A DNA stretch of 64,000 nucleotides from Chloroflexia bacterium SDU3-3 (GCA_009268125.1 WBOU01000004.1:282136-346135); one strand, 5' to 3'. Shown: positions 26,924 through 36,528, numbered from the stretch's first letter. The notes: generated from the sequence alone by a model not told the origin. Made by a program: numbers and translations.

Positions 26924-28591
26924 ATGCAGGCATACATACCCACAAACCCCTTGATCATCCAGAGCGACCGCACCCTGCTGCTTGAGGTGCAAAACCCGCT
27001 GTTCGAGGTTGCGCGTGATGCCATCGCACCCTTCGCCGAGCTTGAGAAAAGCCCCGAGTACATCCACACCTACCGCATCACGCCGCTCGCGCTCTGGAGC
27101 GCCGCCTCGGCTGGCCTGCCCGCCGCCGAGATGGTCGAACGCCTTGTCCGCTTTGCCAAGTTCCCGCTGCCCCAGAATGTGGCCGCCGACATCCGCGAGC
27201 TGGCCGGGCGCTGGGGCCGCCTGCGGCTGGTGCAGGCCGAGGACGAGCTGCACCTGCTGGCCGACGACCGCGCGCTGCTGATCGAGCTGGCCCGCCGCCC
27301 AGAGATCGGGCGGCTGCTCAGCGGGCCGCGTGGCCAGGCTGCCTTCGCCCTGCCCGTGGAGCATCGCGGCCTGCTCAAGCAGGCCCTGGTGGCCGCCGGG
27401 TGGCCCGCCGAGGATCTGGCGGGATACATCGAGGGCGAGCCGCTGCCGATCGGCCTGCGCGAGGACCAGTTCGAGGTGCGCGACTACCAGTTCGAGGCCG
27501 CCGAGGCCTTCTACGCGGGCGGCGACGCCAGCGGCGGCTCGGGCGTGGTGGTGCTGCCGCCCGGCGCAGGCAAGACCGTGGTGGGACTCACCGCCATGGC
27601 CATGGTCGGCCAGGCCACGCTCATCCTCACCACCAACAACACCTCGGTGAGCCAGTGGCACCGCGAGCTGTTGGCCAAGACCGACCTAGCCCCCGAGCAG
27701 GTGGCCGAGTACACCGGGGCCAGCAAGGCCGTCGCGCCGGTGACGATCTCGACCTACCAGATGCTGATCGCCCGCAGCGGGCAGGATGAGGGCTTCCCGC
27801 ACATGCGGCTGCTGGGCGAGCGCCCCTGGGGCCTGATCGTCTACGACGAGGTGCACATGCTGCCCGCCCCGGTCTTCCGCGCCACCGTCGAGATCCAGGC
27901 CCGCCGCAGGCTGGGCCTCACCGCCACACTGGTGCGCGAGGATGGCCGCGAGAGCGATGTGTTCGCCCTGATCGGCCCGCAGAAGTACAACGTGCCCTGG
28001 CGCGACCTAGAGCGGCGCGGCTGGATCGCCGAGGCGCTGTGCACCGAGGTGCGCCTGAGCCTGCCCGACGACGAGCGCATGGCCTACGCCGTGGCCGAGC
28101 CGCGCGACGCCTACCGCATCGCCGCCGAGAACCCGCGCAAGCTGCCGCTGCTGCACAAGATCATGCAGGCCCACGCAGGCGTGCCCACCCTGATCATCGG
28201 CCAGTACATCGACCAGCTCACCTATATCGCCGACAACCTGGCCGTGCCGCTGGTGAGCGGCAAAACGCCACAGCGCGAGCGCGAGCGCCTGTTCGACGCG
28301 TTCCGGCGCGGCGAGGAGCGCGTGCTGGTGATCTCAAAGGTCGGCAACTTTGCGCTGGATCTGCCCGACGCCGAGCTGCTGATCCAGGTCTCGGGCACCT
28401 TCGGATCGCGACAGGAGGAGGCCCAGCGCCTTGGCCGCGTGCTGCGCCCCAAGCCCGATGGCCGCAGCGCCCACTTCTACACCCTGGTGACGCGCGATAC
28501 CCGCGAGCTGGAGTTCGCCCACAACCGCCAGCTGTTCCTGGCCGAGCAGGGCTACAGCTTCCAGGTGCTCGACGCCGCCGATTTCCTCTAG
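26924..28591 (+). CDS. XPB/Ssl2-like superfamily 2 DNA helicase
   Basis: ATP-dependent 3'-5' DNA helicase related to eukaryotic and archaeal XPB, 555 aa. An N-terminal helicase-C-like/wing region (1-180) precedes motif I PPGAGKTVVGL (about 212), a DEAH-type box YDEVHML (about 306), motif III LTATLVREDGRES, which includes the XPB RED element, and motif VI QEEAQRLGRVLRPK near the C-terminus. Bacterial XPB proteins are sporadic; roles in repair are suspected, not settled. The start at ATG 26924 is preferred to the frame opening at 26771. It ends at a strong terminator; no repair partner such as Bax1 is adjacent. Confidence 0.9.
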   Translation: MQAYIPTNPLIIQSDRTLLLEVQNPLFEVARDAIAPFAELEKSPEYIHTYRITPLALWSAASAGLPAAEMVERLVRFAKFPLPQNVAADIRELAGRWGRLRLVQAEDELHLLADDRALLIELARRPEIGRLLSGPRGQAAFALPVEHRGLLKQALVAAGWPAEDLAGYIEGEPLPIGLREDQFEVRDYQFEAAEAFYAGGDASGGSGVVVLPPGAGKTVVGLTAMAMVGQATLILTTNNTSVSQWHRELLAKTDLAPEQVAEYTGASKAVAPVTISTYQMLIARSGQDEGFPHMRLLGERPWGLIVYDEVHMLPAPVFRATVEIQARRRLGLTATLVREDGRESDVFALIGPQKYNVPWRDLERRGWIAEALCTEVRLSLPDDERMAYAVAEPRDAYRIAAENPRKLPLLHKIMQAHAGVPTLIIGQYIDQLTYIADNLAVPLVSGKTPQRERERLFDAFRRGEERVLVISKVGNFALDLPDAELLIQVSGTFGSRQEEAQRLGRVLRPKPDGRSAHFYTLVTRDTRELEFAHNRQLFLAEQGYSFQVLDAADFL

Positions 28592-28608
28592 CACCACTGT
28601 GATAGCGC

Positions 28609-28648
28609 GCAAGAAAAAAAGCTGGGGTATACCCAGCTTTTTTCTTGC
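28609..28648. terminator. Intrinsic terminator of the helicase gene
   Basis: A long stem (28609-28626 with 28632-28648, one bulge) around GTATA, with A7 on the left and T6 inside the right arm. It could act on both strands. Confidence 0.85.
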
Positions 28649-28821
28649 ACTTTGTGCATATGCTCCATCAAAGCGCTTATTCTCTCGGCTAGTATGCCTA
28701 AAGTCGCCAGCTGCGCTCAGAATATTCTCACGTTTCAACCTAACATGATCCCAAAAAAGTAACGTATAATACCTATATACTTCGTATGGCGAAGCATTCC
28801 ACTTCCCCGCATAGGTGCTGC

Positions 28822-29829
28822 ATGAGATTGACCCTGCCCTGCCTGGCACTGCTGCTCACCCTTAGCTCGTGCGGCCCCGCGCCCTTGGCCCAGAACATCG
28901 ACGCCCCTCCAGCCCTGGCCAACGAAAAGGCACCCCCCACGCCTACGCCCGCCCCCACGCCCAGCCCGCCGCCCACCCCCACGCCTATCCCCACACCGCA
29001 TGTGGGAATCCAGGTGGGGCACTGGCAGAACGAAGAGCTTCCCGACGAGCAGGCCAAGCTGCGCACATCGACTGGCAACTACTACCGCGGCTATAACGAG
29101 TGGGAAGTAAACCTGGCCATCGCGCAGTTTGTCGAGCAGCAGCTAGAGGAGCAGGGCGTGGCGGTCGATCTGCTACCCGCCACCATCCCGGTGAGCTACA
29201 CCGCCGACGCGGTCGTGGCCATCCACGCCGACGGCACTTCCACCCGCCCGGCATCACGGCGCGGCTGGAAGGTGACCGAGCCATGGCGCTCGCCCGCCGC
29301 CGCGCAGGCGCTGGCCCAGACCCTGGCCGCCAGCTACGCCGAGGTGACGGGCATGCCGCGCGACCCCCAGGAGCCATCGGTGAACATGCAGGCCTACTAT
29401 GCCTTCGCGCCCTACCGCTACCACCACGCCGTCGCGCCCACCACGCCCGCCGCGATTATCGAGGTGGGCTTTATGACCAACGCCGCCGACCGCGAGATCA
29501 TCTTCCGCCAGCCCGAGCTGACGGCCAGGGGCATCAGCCAGGGCATCCTGCACTACCTGGCCCAGCGCGATCCCGCCGACACTACCGCCCGCCAGCCCAG
29601 CGGCCTGCCCATGCTGCGCCCCGCCGCCGAGGGCGTGCCCATGCGCCACAGCCCCAGGCCCGAGAGCGGCGTGATCATCACGGTGGGGCTGGCCACGCCG
29701 CTGGTGGCGCTTGAGCACCGCGAGGGCTGGTATCTGGTCTTCACCCACGGTGGCCCATGGGAGATCGGCTGGGTGGCCGAGGCCGATGTGCTGGTCTCCA
29801 CCGATCTGCCCGTGCCGCCAGAGGGCTAG
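28822..29829 (+). CDS. N-acetylmuramoyl-L-alanine amidase (Amidase_3) lipoprotein with C-terminal SH3-like domain
   Basis: Peptidoglycan-cleaving zinc amidase exported as a lipoprotein, 335 aa. The signal peptide ends LLTLSSC, followed by a Thr/Pro-rich linker (TPTPAPTPSPPPTPT). The catalytic domain shows zinc ligands H in QVGHW, E in WEVNLAI, H in VAIHADG, and the late catalytic Glu in AIIEVGFMTN. The C-terminal about 70 residues (MRHSPRPESGVIITV..GWYLVFTH) look like an SH3-type wall-binding domain. The in-frame ATG at 28786 would add 12 residues before the signal peptide; 28822 is favoured. TATAAT at 28765-28770 may be its -10 box. Confidence 0.87.
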   Translation: MRLTLPCLALLLTLSSCGPAPLAQNIDAPPALANEKAPPTPTPAPTPSPPPTPTPIPTPHVGIQVGHWQNEELPDEQAKLRTSTGNYYRGYNEWEVNLAIAQFVEQQLEEQGVAVDLLPATIPVSYTADAVVAIHADGTSTRPASRRGWKVTEPWRSPAAAQALAQTLAASYAEVTGMPRDPQEPSVNMQAYYAFAPYRYHHAVAPTTPAAIIEVGFMTNAADREIIFRQPELTARGISQGILHYLAQRDPADTTARQPSGLPMLRPAAEGVPMRHSPRPESGVIITVGLATPLVALEHREGWYLVFTHGGPWEIGWVAEADVLVSTDLPVPPEG

Positions 29830-29926
29830 GCCAGCGGCGCTAGCCGGTCTCAAAGCGGTATCGCACCAATCAAAAGGCCCGCCGCCTGCCATCACGCAGA
29901 CGACGGGCCTGTTCACCCCATCGGCG

Positions 29927-31150
29927 CTACACGAAGCTAGCGAACACCTGATTGCCCAGCATGCGCCCGCGCTCGGTCAGGCGCACGCCGTAGGATGTGC
30001 GCTCCAGCAGGCCGCGCCCGATCAGGTCGTCGAGGGTGGGGCCGAAGGCCTCCCACAGCGCCAGGCCGCAGCGGTCGCGGAAGTGGGCCTCGCTGACGCC
30101 GGTGTTCAGGCGCAGTCCCATAAACATCGTCTCCACCCGCAGGTCGCGCTCGGTCAGCTCGTTGACCTCGGCGGTGGGCAGCTGGCCTGCGCGCAATGTC
30201 TGGATATAGTCGTCGATCTTCAGCATGTCGTAGTAGCGGCGCGGGAAGCTATGGCCGTGCGCGCCCGCGCCCGCCGCCAAGTAGTCGGCGTTGAGCCAGT
30301 AGGCCAGATTGTGGTGGCAGGCCTGGGCCGGGATGCCGCCTGCAATTGGCGCAGCGGCGCTGCCCCTGGCCCAGTTCGAGATCTCGTACTGGGCATAGCC
30401 CGCCGCCGCAAATCGCTCCATGGCCAGCTCGTACATCTCGCCCGAGGCGTCGTCGTCGGGCACGCTGATCCGCCCGCCCGTCACCTGGGCGTGCAGCGGC
30501 GTGCCCTCCTCCAAGATCAGCGAGTAGAGCGAGAAGTGGTCGGCCCCCCAGGTCACGATCTCATCCAGCGTGCGCCGCCACTGCCCCAGCGACTGGCCGG
30601 GCAGGCCGAAGATAAAATCCAGGTTGATGCGCTCGAACCCGGCGCGGCGGGCATCCTCGAAGCTCTGGCGGGCCTCGGCGGCGGTGTGGATGCGGCCTAG
30701 CACGCGCAGCGTCGGATCGTCTAGGCTCTGCACGCCCATGCTGATCCGGTTCACGCCCAGCGCGCGCAGGCCGCGCAGGTAGTCGCCGCCCAGCACGGTG
30801 CCGGGGTTGGCCTCTACCGTCACCTCGGCCTGGGCCAGCGGCACAATAGCGTCGGCAGCGCGCAGCACCCGCTCGAACTGGGCCAGGCTGAGCATGGTGG
30901 GTGTGCCCCCGCCAAAGAAGATCGTGGGGCGCAGGCCAGCGCGGGTGATGGTGGGCGCGAGATCGGCCAGCGGCGCGGGCGGGCCAGCGGCGCGGGCGGG
31001 GGCGGGCAGGCCAGCCCCGCGCAGGGCCAGCTCGGAGCAGAGCGCATCGACATAGGCCTCGATGCGGTCATCCATGTTGGCGTAGGTGTTGAAATCGCAG
31101 TACGAGCAGCGCCGGTGGCAGAAGGGAATATGGATATACAGGTGTTTCAT
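29927..31150 (-). CDS. hemW: Radical SAM protein HemW (coproporphyrinogen III oxidase-like)
   Basis: A 407-aa radical SAM enzyme starting MKHLYIHIPFCHRRCSYCDF; the CxxxCxxC triad binds the [4Fe-4S] cluster. FFGGGTPTML and the conserved EANPGT and GVQSLDD segments follow, and the HemW C-terminal domain is intact. HemW-type proteins act in heme handling and are often misannotated as HemN; the extra HemN N-terminal region is absent. It starts 11 nt after corA and so belongs to the rodA-corA-hemW run. An in-frame ATG at 31171 overlaps corA and is less likely. Confidence 0.88.
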   Translation of the reverse strand: MKHLYIHIPFCHRRCSYCDFNTYANMDDRIEAYVDALCSELALRGAGLPAPARAAGPPAPLADLAPTITRAGLRPTIFFGGGTPTMLSLAQFERVLRAADAIVPLAQAEVTVEANPGTVLGGDYLRGLRALGVNRISMGVQSLDDPTLRVLGRIHTAAEARQSFEDARRAGFERINLDFIFGLPGQSLGQWRRTLDEIVTWGADHFSLYSLILEEGTPLHAQVTGGRISVPDDDASGEMYELAMERFAAAGYAQYEISNWARGSAAAPIAGGIPAQACHHNLAYWLNADYLAAGAGAHGHSFPRRYYDMLKIDDYIQTLRAGQLPTAEVNELTERDLRVETMFMGLRLNTGVSEAHFRDRCGLALWEAFGPTLDDLIGRGLLERTSYGVRLTERGRMLGNQVFASFV

Positions 31151-31161
31151 GGGGTTCCGGG

Positions 31162-32130
31162 TTAGATCCACCGCAGGCGGCGGAAGACAAGGATCAGGCC
31201 GACGCTGATGGCCGCCATCAGGCCCAAGGCCCAGGCGTAGCCGAAGCGCCAGTGCAGCTCGGGCATAAACTCGAAGTTCATGCCGTAGATCCCGGCGATC
31301 AGGGCGTTGATCATCAGGATGATCGAGGCGATGGTCAGCACCTTGAGGATCTGGTTCTGGCGGCTGGCCTCAACCGAGAGGTAGCTGTCCAGCGCGCTGG
31401 AGAGCAGCTCGCGGTAGTTGTCGATGCCGTCGGTTAGGCGCAGAGTGTGGTCGTAGACATCCTGCAGGTAGGCGATGTCGCTCTCGCGGAAGATGCCCAG
31501 CTCGCGGCGCATCAGCACATTCAGCACGTCGCGCTCGGGGGCCAGCACGCGGCGCAGCCCCAGCAGCTCGCGCTTGAGCTGGAAGATCGACTGGATAGAG
31601 CTCTGCTCGAAGTTCTCGAAGATCTGGTCTTCCAGCTCCTCGGTCTCATCGGAGATCGCATCGAGCACGGGCATGTAGTCGTCCACGATCGTGTCCAGCA
31701 GGGCGTAGACCAGCGCGCCGATGTGGTCGCCCGGCGGGATGTTAGGATCCTGCCAGCGATGCATGGTCTCTTCGATCTGCGAGAGCGGCTGGTGGTGCAC
31801 GCTCACCAGGTAGTTTGGCCCAACAAACAGGTAGAGCGGCTGGCGCTCGAAGCGCTGCTCGCCGCCACTCACGCGCAGGGCGTAGAACACGATGAAGTAG
31901 TGGCTCTCGTGCACCTCGATCTTCGCGCGGTTGTTGTTGTGGCGGATGTCCTCGATCGACAGCGGGTGGACGCCGAAGGTGCTGCGGATCAGCTCCAGAT
32001 CCTGGTCGGTCGGGTCGGCGACATCGTACCAGATCATGCACTCGGGCCGCGCCAGCAGCTGGCCGATATGCTGCGGGCTATGGTCTTTCTCATAGGTGCC
32101 ATCGGCTGCGCAGATAAGCAGTTCTGCCAT
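31162..32130 (-). CDS. corA: CorA-family magnesium/cobalt transporter
   Basis: Homopentameric divalent-cation channel, 322 aa. A large N-terminal cytoplasmic domain is followed by two C-terminal helices; the selectivity-filter motif YGMNF is at about residue 285 and the usual acidic periplasmic loop follows (MPELHW). The gene lies 6 nt after the end of rodA, indicating co-transcription. No Mg2+ riboswitch is visible because the gene sits inside the operon. Length is typical. Confidence 0.94.
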   Translation of the reverse strand: MAELLICAADGTYEKDHSPQHIGQLLARPECMIWYDVADPTDQDLELIRSTFGVHPLSIEDIRHNNNRAKIEVHESHYFIVFYALRVSGGEQRFERQPLYLFVGPNYLVSVHHQPLSQIEETMHRWQDPNIPPGDHIGALVYALLDTIVDDYMPVLDAISDETEELEDQIFENFEQSSIQSIFQLKRELLGLRRVLAPERDVLNVLMRRELGIFRESDIAYLQDVYDHTLRLTDGIDNYRELLSSALDSYLSVEASRQNQILKVLTIASIILMINALIAGIYGMNFEFMPELHWRFGYAWALGLMAAISVGLILVFRRLRWI

Positions 32131-32136
32131 ATGCTC

Positions 32137-33261
32137 CTATCCAAAGGTGATCTTTCTGCGCCGCAGCGCCACGCTCTGCAGCAGGCCCACGGCGGCGAAG
32201 GTGATCAGCGTAAAGCTGCCCCCGTAGGAGATAAACGGCAGCGGGATGCCAGTGACGGGCATGATCGTCATATTCATGCCGATATTGACCATGATGTGGC
32301 AGAAGAAGATCGCGGTGATGCCCACGGCCAGCAGGCGGCCAAAGGTATCGCGGGCGCTCTGGGCGATGTTGACGCCCTGCCAGAGCATGATGCAGTGGAA
32401 CAGGATCATCAGCGTGCTGCCCACGAAGCCGAGCTCCTCGCCGGATGCGGCGAAGATGAAGTCGGTGTAGGCCACCGGCAGGATGCCGGTCTGGGTCAGC
32501 GGGCCTTTGAGCCAGCCCTGGCCCGCGATCCCGCCGGTGCCAATCGCCTCCAGCGCCTTGCGGATGTTCCACGAATCGCCTAGACCGGTCGGGTCGTACT
32601 TGTCGGGGTCGGTGAAGATCAGCAGGCGAGACCGCTGCTCATCATCGAGCACATGGGTCCAGCCAAGATAGGCCACGGGAATGAAGATCAGCAGCAGCAG
32701 CACGATCTGCCAGGGGCGCATGCCCGCCGACCAGGCCATAGCCGCCCACAGCGTCATCACCACAAAGGCCGTGCCAAAATCGGGCTGGATGAAAATCATC
32801 CCCAGGGGTACGCCCGCCAGGATGAGGCTGCCGAACTGCACCATCCAGGTGTCGCCCCGGCTCTCGTTGCGCGCCCAGAAGGCTGCCAGCGCCATCACGA
32901 TCAGCAGCTTGGCGATCTCGGATGGCTGGAGCGAGCGCACGCCAAAGTCGAGCCAGCTCTGCGCACCGCCGCGCACGGTGCCCTTCAGCAGCACGATCGC
33001 CAGCAGCACGATCGCGGCCAGGTAGAGCGGCCACGCCCAGGACTGGAAGGCGTGGTAGTCGATAAAGGTGAACACCAGCATCGCGGCGATGCCCACCGCA
33101 ATATTGCCCACGTGGCGCACAAAGTAGCCGGTGGCGTAGGTGCCGTTGCCCACGTAGACGCCATGTTTGGTTGCGCTATAGACCAATGCCAAGCTGAAGC
33201 CGGTGAGCACCAGCACGCAGCCCAGCATAAAAAAGTTGTAGTCGCGCCAGTTTCGTGTCAT
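32137..33261 (-). CDS. rodA: Rod shape-determining SEDS protein RodA (FtsW/RodA/SpoVE family)
   Basis: Polytopic peptidoglycan glycosyltransferase of the elongation machinery, 374 aa with about ten helices. SEDS hallmarks include the catalytic-site Asp region of HVGNIAVGIAAMLVFTFIDYH, LQPSEIAKL, the loop RKALEAIGTGGIAGQGWLKG and the C-terminal PLPFISYGGS. AAGGTAAC lies just before the ATG at 33261; the frame open to 33315 is not used. RodA is favoured over FtsW from length and sequence style. First gene of rodA-corA-hemW. Confidence 0.9.
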   Translation of the reverse strand: MTRNWRDYNFFMLGCVLVLTGFSLALVYSATKHGVYVGNGTYATGYFVRHVGNIAVGIAAMLVFTFIDYHAFQSWAWPLYLAAIVLLAIVLLKGTVRGGAQSWLDFGVRSLQPSEIAKLLIVMALAAFWARNESRGDTWMVQFGSLILAGVPLGMIFIQPDFGTAFVVMTLWAAMAWSAGMRPWQIVLLLLIFIPVAYLGWTHVLDDEQRSRLLIFTDPDKYDPTGLGDSWNIRKALEAIGTGGIAGQGWLKGPLTQTGILPVAYTDFIFAASGEELGFVGSTLMILFHCIMLWQGVNIAQSARDTFGRLLAVGITAIFFCHIMVNIGMNMTIMPVTGIPLPFISYGGSFTLITFAAVGLLQSVALRRRKITFG

Positions 33262-33345
33262 GTTACCTTGCCTCCGATGATTCAGGATTATACCATCGGC
33301 GCTGTGGGTCGGCATGGTACCCGATTTATTAACTAAATCTCAACC

Positions 33346-33360
33346 ATGTTTAGTAAACAT
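33346..33360. promoter_or_regulatory. LacI-type operator
   Basis: ATGTTTAGTAAACAT has perfect 7-bp arms around a central G. It abuts the -35 box of the regulator's own promoter, sharing its last T. This size and symmetry suit a LacI-family dimer, so autorepression is inferred. Confidence 0.7.
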
Positions 33361-33388
33361 TGACATACCAGCCCATGGTGCATACAAT
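33360..33388 (+). promoter_or_regulatory. Sigma-70 promoter for the LacI-family gene
   Basis: TTGACA (33360-33365), a 17-bp spacer and TACAAT (33383-33388), close to consensus. Confidence 0.8.
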
Positions 33389-33418
33389 AAACGGACGACA
33401 CAACGCCGAGATAACACG

Positions 33419-34465
33419 ATGAGGTCTGCCATGGCGGCTGATGAACCTGAGCGGTCAAAACCCACGATCCGCATGATCGCACATTTGGCCCAGGTCTCAC
33501 CTACCACCGTCTCGCTCGCGCTCCGCGGCATGCCCGGCATCCCCGCCGAGACCCGCGAGCGCGTACTCGCGGCAGCGCAGCGTCTCAACTACATCTACAC
33601 CCCGCGCGGCCAGCCCACCCCCACCGACATCCAGCAGGTGGCCTTTGTGATGCCCGACTTTGGCGACCGGCCCGTGACGGCCAACCCCTTCTACGGCCAG
33701 GTGCTGAGCGGGGCCAACCAGGCCTGCGCCGACATGGGCGTGGGGATCACCTTCACGCTGATGCCCGTCGACTGCGACGCCATCCCAGCACTGCTCAGCA
33801 GCCAGCCGATCGCCGGGGTGCTGCTGGTGGGGCCGTACCAGCGCCGCGCTATCGAGTGTATGGCCCGGCTCGAACGCCCGCTGGTGCTGATCGACAACCT
33901 GTCTATGGGCATGCCCTACGACAGCGCCATGGCCGACGACGTGGGCGGCGGCTTCCTGGCCACGCGCTACCTGATCGATCATGGCCACCAGAGCATCGCC
34001 GTGATCGGCAGCTACTTCGACCGCGTCACCTTTCGCGAGCGCTACCGTGGCTACGCCATGGCATGCGCCGAGTTCGAGATCAGCCCGATCAGCCCGATCA
34101 GCTGCGTGTGGGATCGCGCATCCATCCGCGCCGAGCTGCTCGACCTGCTCGACCGCCACCCCGACCTGACAGCGATCTTCTGCGTGAATGATGAGTTTGC
34201 GGTTTTTGTGATGGAGGTGCTGCGTAACCTGGGCCGCCAGGTGCCCGACGACATCTCGGTGATCGGGTTCGACAACGGCGCGATCGCCCACATGGCCCAC
34301 CCGCCGCTCACCACCGTGAACAACCACCCGCGCGAGCTGGGCCGGATCGGCATCCAGCAGCTGCTCGCCCGCATCCGTGGCGACACCAGCCCGCACCAGC
34401 ATATCGCGGTCGGCACCGACCTAATCATCCGCGAGTCGACCCGCTCGCTCTACGCCCTGCCCTAG
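33419..34465 (+). CDS. LacI-family transcriptional regulator
   Basis: A sugar-responsive repressor of 348 aa. The HTH is at residues about 17-60 (TIRMIAHLAQVSPTTVSLALRGMPGI) and the periplasmic-binding-protein-like effector domain runs from about 70 (VAFVMPDFGDR), with AIFCVNDEFAVFVM and DISVIGFDN typical of the family. ATG 33431 has GAGG 6 nt upstream and is a good alternative start (344 aa); ATG 33419 is listed. The promoter and palindrome upstream suggest autoregulation. No transporter gene lies beside it; rodA is divergent, ndh follows. Confidence 0.9.
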   Translation: MRSAMAADEPERSKPTIRMIAHLAQVSPTTVSLALRGMPGIPAETRERVLAAAQRLNYIYTPRGQPTPTDIQQVAFVMPDFGDRPVTANPFYGQVLSGANQACADMGVGITFTLMPVDCDAIPALLSSQPIAGVLLVGPYQRRAIECMARLERPLVLIDNLSMGMPYDSAMADDVGGGFLATRYLIDHGHQSIAVIGSYFDRVTFRERYRGYAMACAEFEISPISPISCVWDRASIRAELLDLLDRHPDLTAIFCVNDEFAVFVMEVLRNLGRQVPDDISVIGFDNGAIAHMAHPPLTTVNNHPRELGRIGIQQLLARIRGDTSPHQHIAVGTDLIIRESTRSLYALP

Positions 34466-34538
34466 CGCCACCTGTGGCACACAAAATGATACAGCGGCAC
34501 CGGCCCAGGCTCACGAGGAAGGGATGGGAGAAGCACCT

Positions 34539-35945
34539 ATGAAGCAGATCGTTGTGCTGGGGAGCGGCTTTGCGGGCACCACGGTGGTGCGCGAGCTTGA
34601 GCGGATCTTCCGCCGAGAGACCGATGTGGCGATCACCATGATCAGCCGCCACAACTACATGGTGTTCTCGCCGCTGCTGCCCGAGATCGCGGGCAATATC
34701 GTCGAGCCGCGCCACGCTGCGCCGCCGGTGCGCATCTTCATGCGCAAGGCCCGCTTCCAGCAGGCCGAGGTGCTGGCGGTGGATGTGGCCGCACGGCAGG
34801 TGCAGGTGCTCTACCCCGACCAGCGCACCGCCCAGATCAGCTTCGACTACCTGGTGATCGGGCTTGGCTCGGTGACCAACTACGCCCACGCCCCCGGCGC
34901 CGACGTGAACAGCTTCGACCTCAAGAGCCTTGAGGACGCCATCCGCCTGCGCAACCACGTGCTGCTGATGCTGGAGCTGGCCGACCACACCGCCGACCCC
35001 GCCGTGCGGCAAGAGCTGCTCACCTTCGTGGCGGCGGGCGGGGGCTACGCCGGGCTGGAGGGCCTGGGCCAGCTGATCGACTTTGTGTCCAAGGCGCTGC
35101 GCTACTACCCCAGCCTGCGCCGCGACGAGCTGCGCTTTCTGCTGGCCTCGCACAGCCGCGAGCTGCTGAAGGATGTGGACACCAAGTTGGGCGGCTATGT
35201 GGCCCAGAAGCTGGGCGAGCGCGGCGTGGATGTGCGGCTGGGCGTGAGCGTGACGGCGGTGAGCGAGCGCGCCGTGGTGCTAGAGCCGGGCGGCAGCATC
35301 CCCACCCGCACCGTGCTGTGGGCTGCGGGCATCGCCGTCAGCCCCGTAGTCGAGTCGATCGACCTGCCCAAAGACCGCCACGGCGCGATCAAGGTCTCCA
35401 GCGCGCTGCAGGTGGAGGGCCACCCCCAGATCTTCGCGCTAGGCGACTGCGCGGCGGTGCCCAGCGCCACTGGCACCTACGCCCCCACCGCCCAGAACGC
35501 CATCCGCGAGGCCGCGACCGTGGCCCAGAACATCGCGGCGCATATGCGCGGCGGCGGGCTGCGGGCCTTCCACTTCGTGCCCATGGGCAGCCTAGCCAGC
35601 ATCGGCCACTACCAGGCGGTGGCACGTATCTTCGGCGTGTCGTTCTCGGGGTTCCCGGCATGGCTGGCGTGGCGCGCGGTCTACCTGGCCAAGCTGCCCT
35701 CGCTGGCGCAGCGAGTGCGCGTGCTGCTCGACTGGGCGCTGGAGATGGTGCTGCACGCCGACATCGTGCAGCTGCCCGTAATGTCATCCGACGACATGCG
35801 CTTCATGGCCATGCGCGACGCCCACACCAAGATGATCGAGCAGGATTCGGCACACGCCGAGGCCCAGGCCGACAGCCGCCGCCAGGCCCAGCAGGCCAGC
35901 GAGGCCGCCCCAGCCGCCACGCCCGTGGCCCCGCTGGAGGGGTGA
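34539..35945 (+). CDS. ndh: Type II NADH:quinone oxidoreductase (NDH-2)
   Basis: Monotopic membrane flavoprotein that passes electrons from NADH to quinone without proton pumping, 468 aa. First dinucleotide motif at the N-terminus (VLGSGFAGTTVV), second GxGxxG in VAAGGGYAGLEGLG (about residue 165), and the FAD-binding ALGDCAAVP (about 300). The C-terminal about 100 residues contain the hydrophobic membrane-binding region, then a Gln/Ala-rich tail. ATG 34539 has GGAGAAG upstream; ATG 34524 is possible. It could also be a sulfide:quinone-like relative, but lacks the usual cysteines. Confidence 0.88.
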   Translation: MKQIVVLGSGFAGTTVVRELERIFRRETDVAITMISRHNYMVFSPLLPEIAGNIVEPRHAAPPVRIFMRKARFQQAEVLAVDVAARQVQVLYPDQRTAQISFDYLVIGLGSVTNYAHAPGADVNSFDLKSLEDAIRLRNHVLLMLELADHTADPAVRQELLTFVAAGGGYAGLEGLGQLIDFVSKALRYYPSLRRDELRFLLASHSRELLKDVDTKLGGYVAQKLGERGVDVRLGVSVTAVSERAVVLEPGGSIPTRTVLWAAGIAVSPVVESIDLPKDRHGAIKVSSALQVEGHPQIFALGDCAAVPSATGTYAPTAQNAIREAATVAQNIAAHMRGGGLRAFHFVPMGSLASIGHYQAVARIFGVSFSGFPAWLAWRAVYLAKLPSLAQRVRVLLDWALEMVLHADIVQLPVMSSDDMRFMAMRDAHTKMIEQDSAHAEAQADSRRQAQQASEAAPAATPVAPLEG

Positions 35946-36528
35946 TGACGCCCAACAGGTATCACGTTGTCGGGTGGGCATTGGGATGCGACACACGATT
36001 TTGCTCCGCGTGCCAGGGCATGATCAGTGGTTATCACGGGTAGCGTTTAGGCATGAACGCGATAGAATCATCGCCGTAGGGGCGGGCACGAGGCCCGCCC
36101 GCGCAGGGCGAAAAAAAGTAGAAGAAACCGTTCAAACGTGACCCCCCATGTAAAGATGACGCCCATAGCGCAGCACATGCGCGAGTCATCGCTGGCCTCC
36201 TGCCATAGATCGAATACCTGTACCCACAAGAGCGAACCGTTAGGGCCTTCTTTCACCCTGCTATTAAAGAACCACCCGCATCAGGCGTCCCTTGCCGACC
36301 CTCACGCCCTCGCGCCTTCGTGGTATTCGGACCCTTTTGTCCCCTTGGTGTCTTGGTGGGAAAAGTATCGGCGCTCTATCGAGAACGCATAGGCCCCACA
36401 GCCATTTGCAGGCGCGCAGAATTATGCTATCGTAGTCGCACTAAACAAGTGGGCGCACCACAGGGCCCACACTGGCACCGCGCCGCTGCGCTGCTGGGCT
36501 TCGACGCGGTGCGCAGAAAGCAGCAACC
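35946..36528. other. Intergenic region with repeat fragments
   Basis: About 580 nt without a supported gene. It includes a TAGGGGCGGGCACGAGGCCC half-unit (36077-36100), related to the inverted repeats of the 57967-58102 element, and an inverted A-type repeat (about 36308-36366: CCTTCGTGGTATTC, then CCCTTGGTGTCTTGGTGGG). The 84-codon frame at 36138 has no supporting signals. Confidence 0.55.

Noticed and set aside
29871-29912. Terminator between the amidase gene and hemW
   Set aside because: GGCCCG/CGGGCC pairing exists but the inner part is weakly paired and no good T-tract follows; not confident enough to list.
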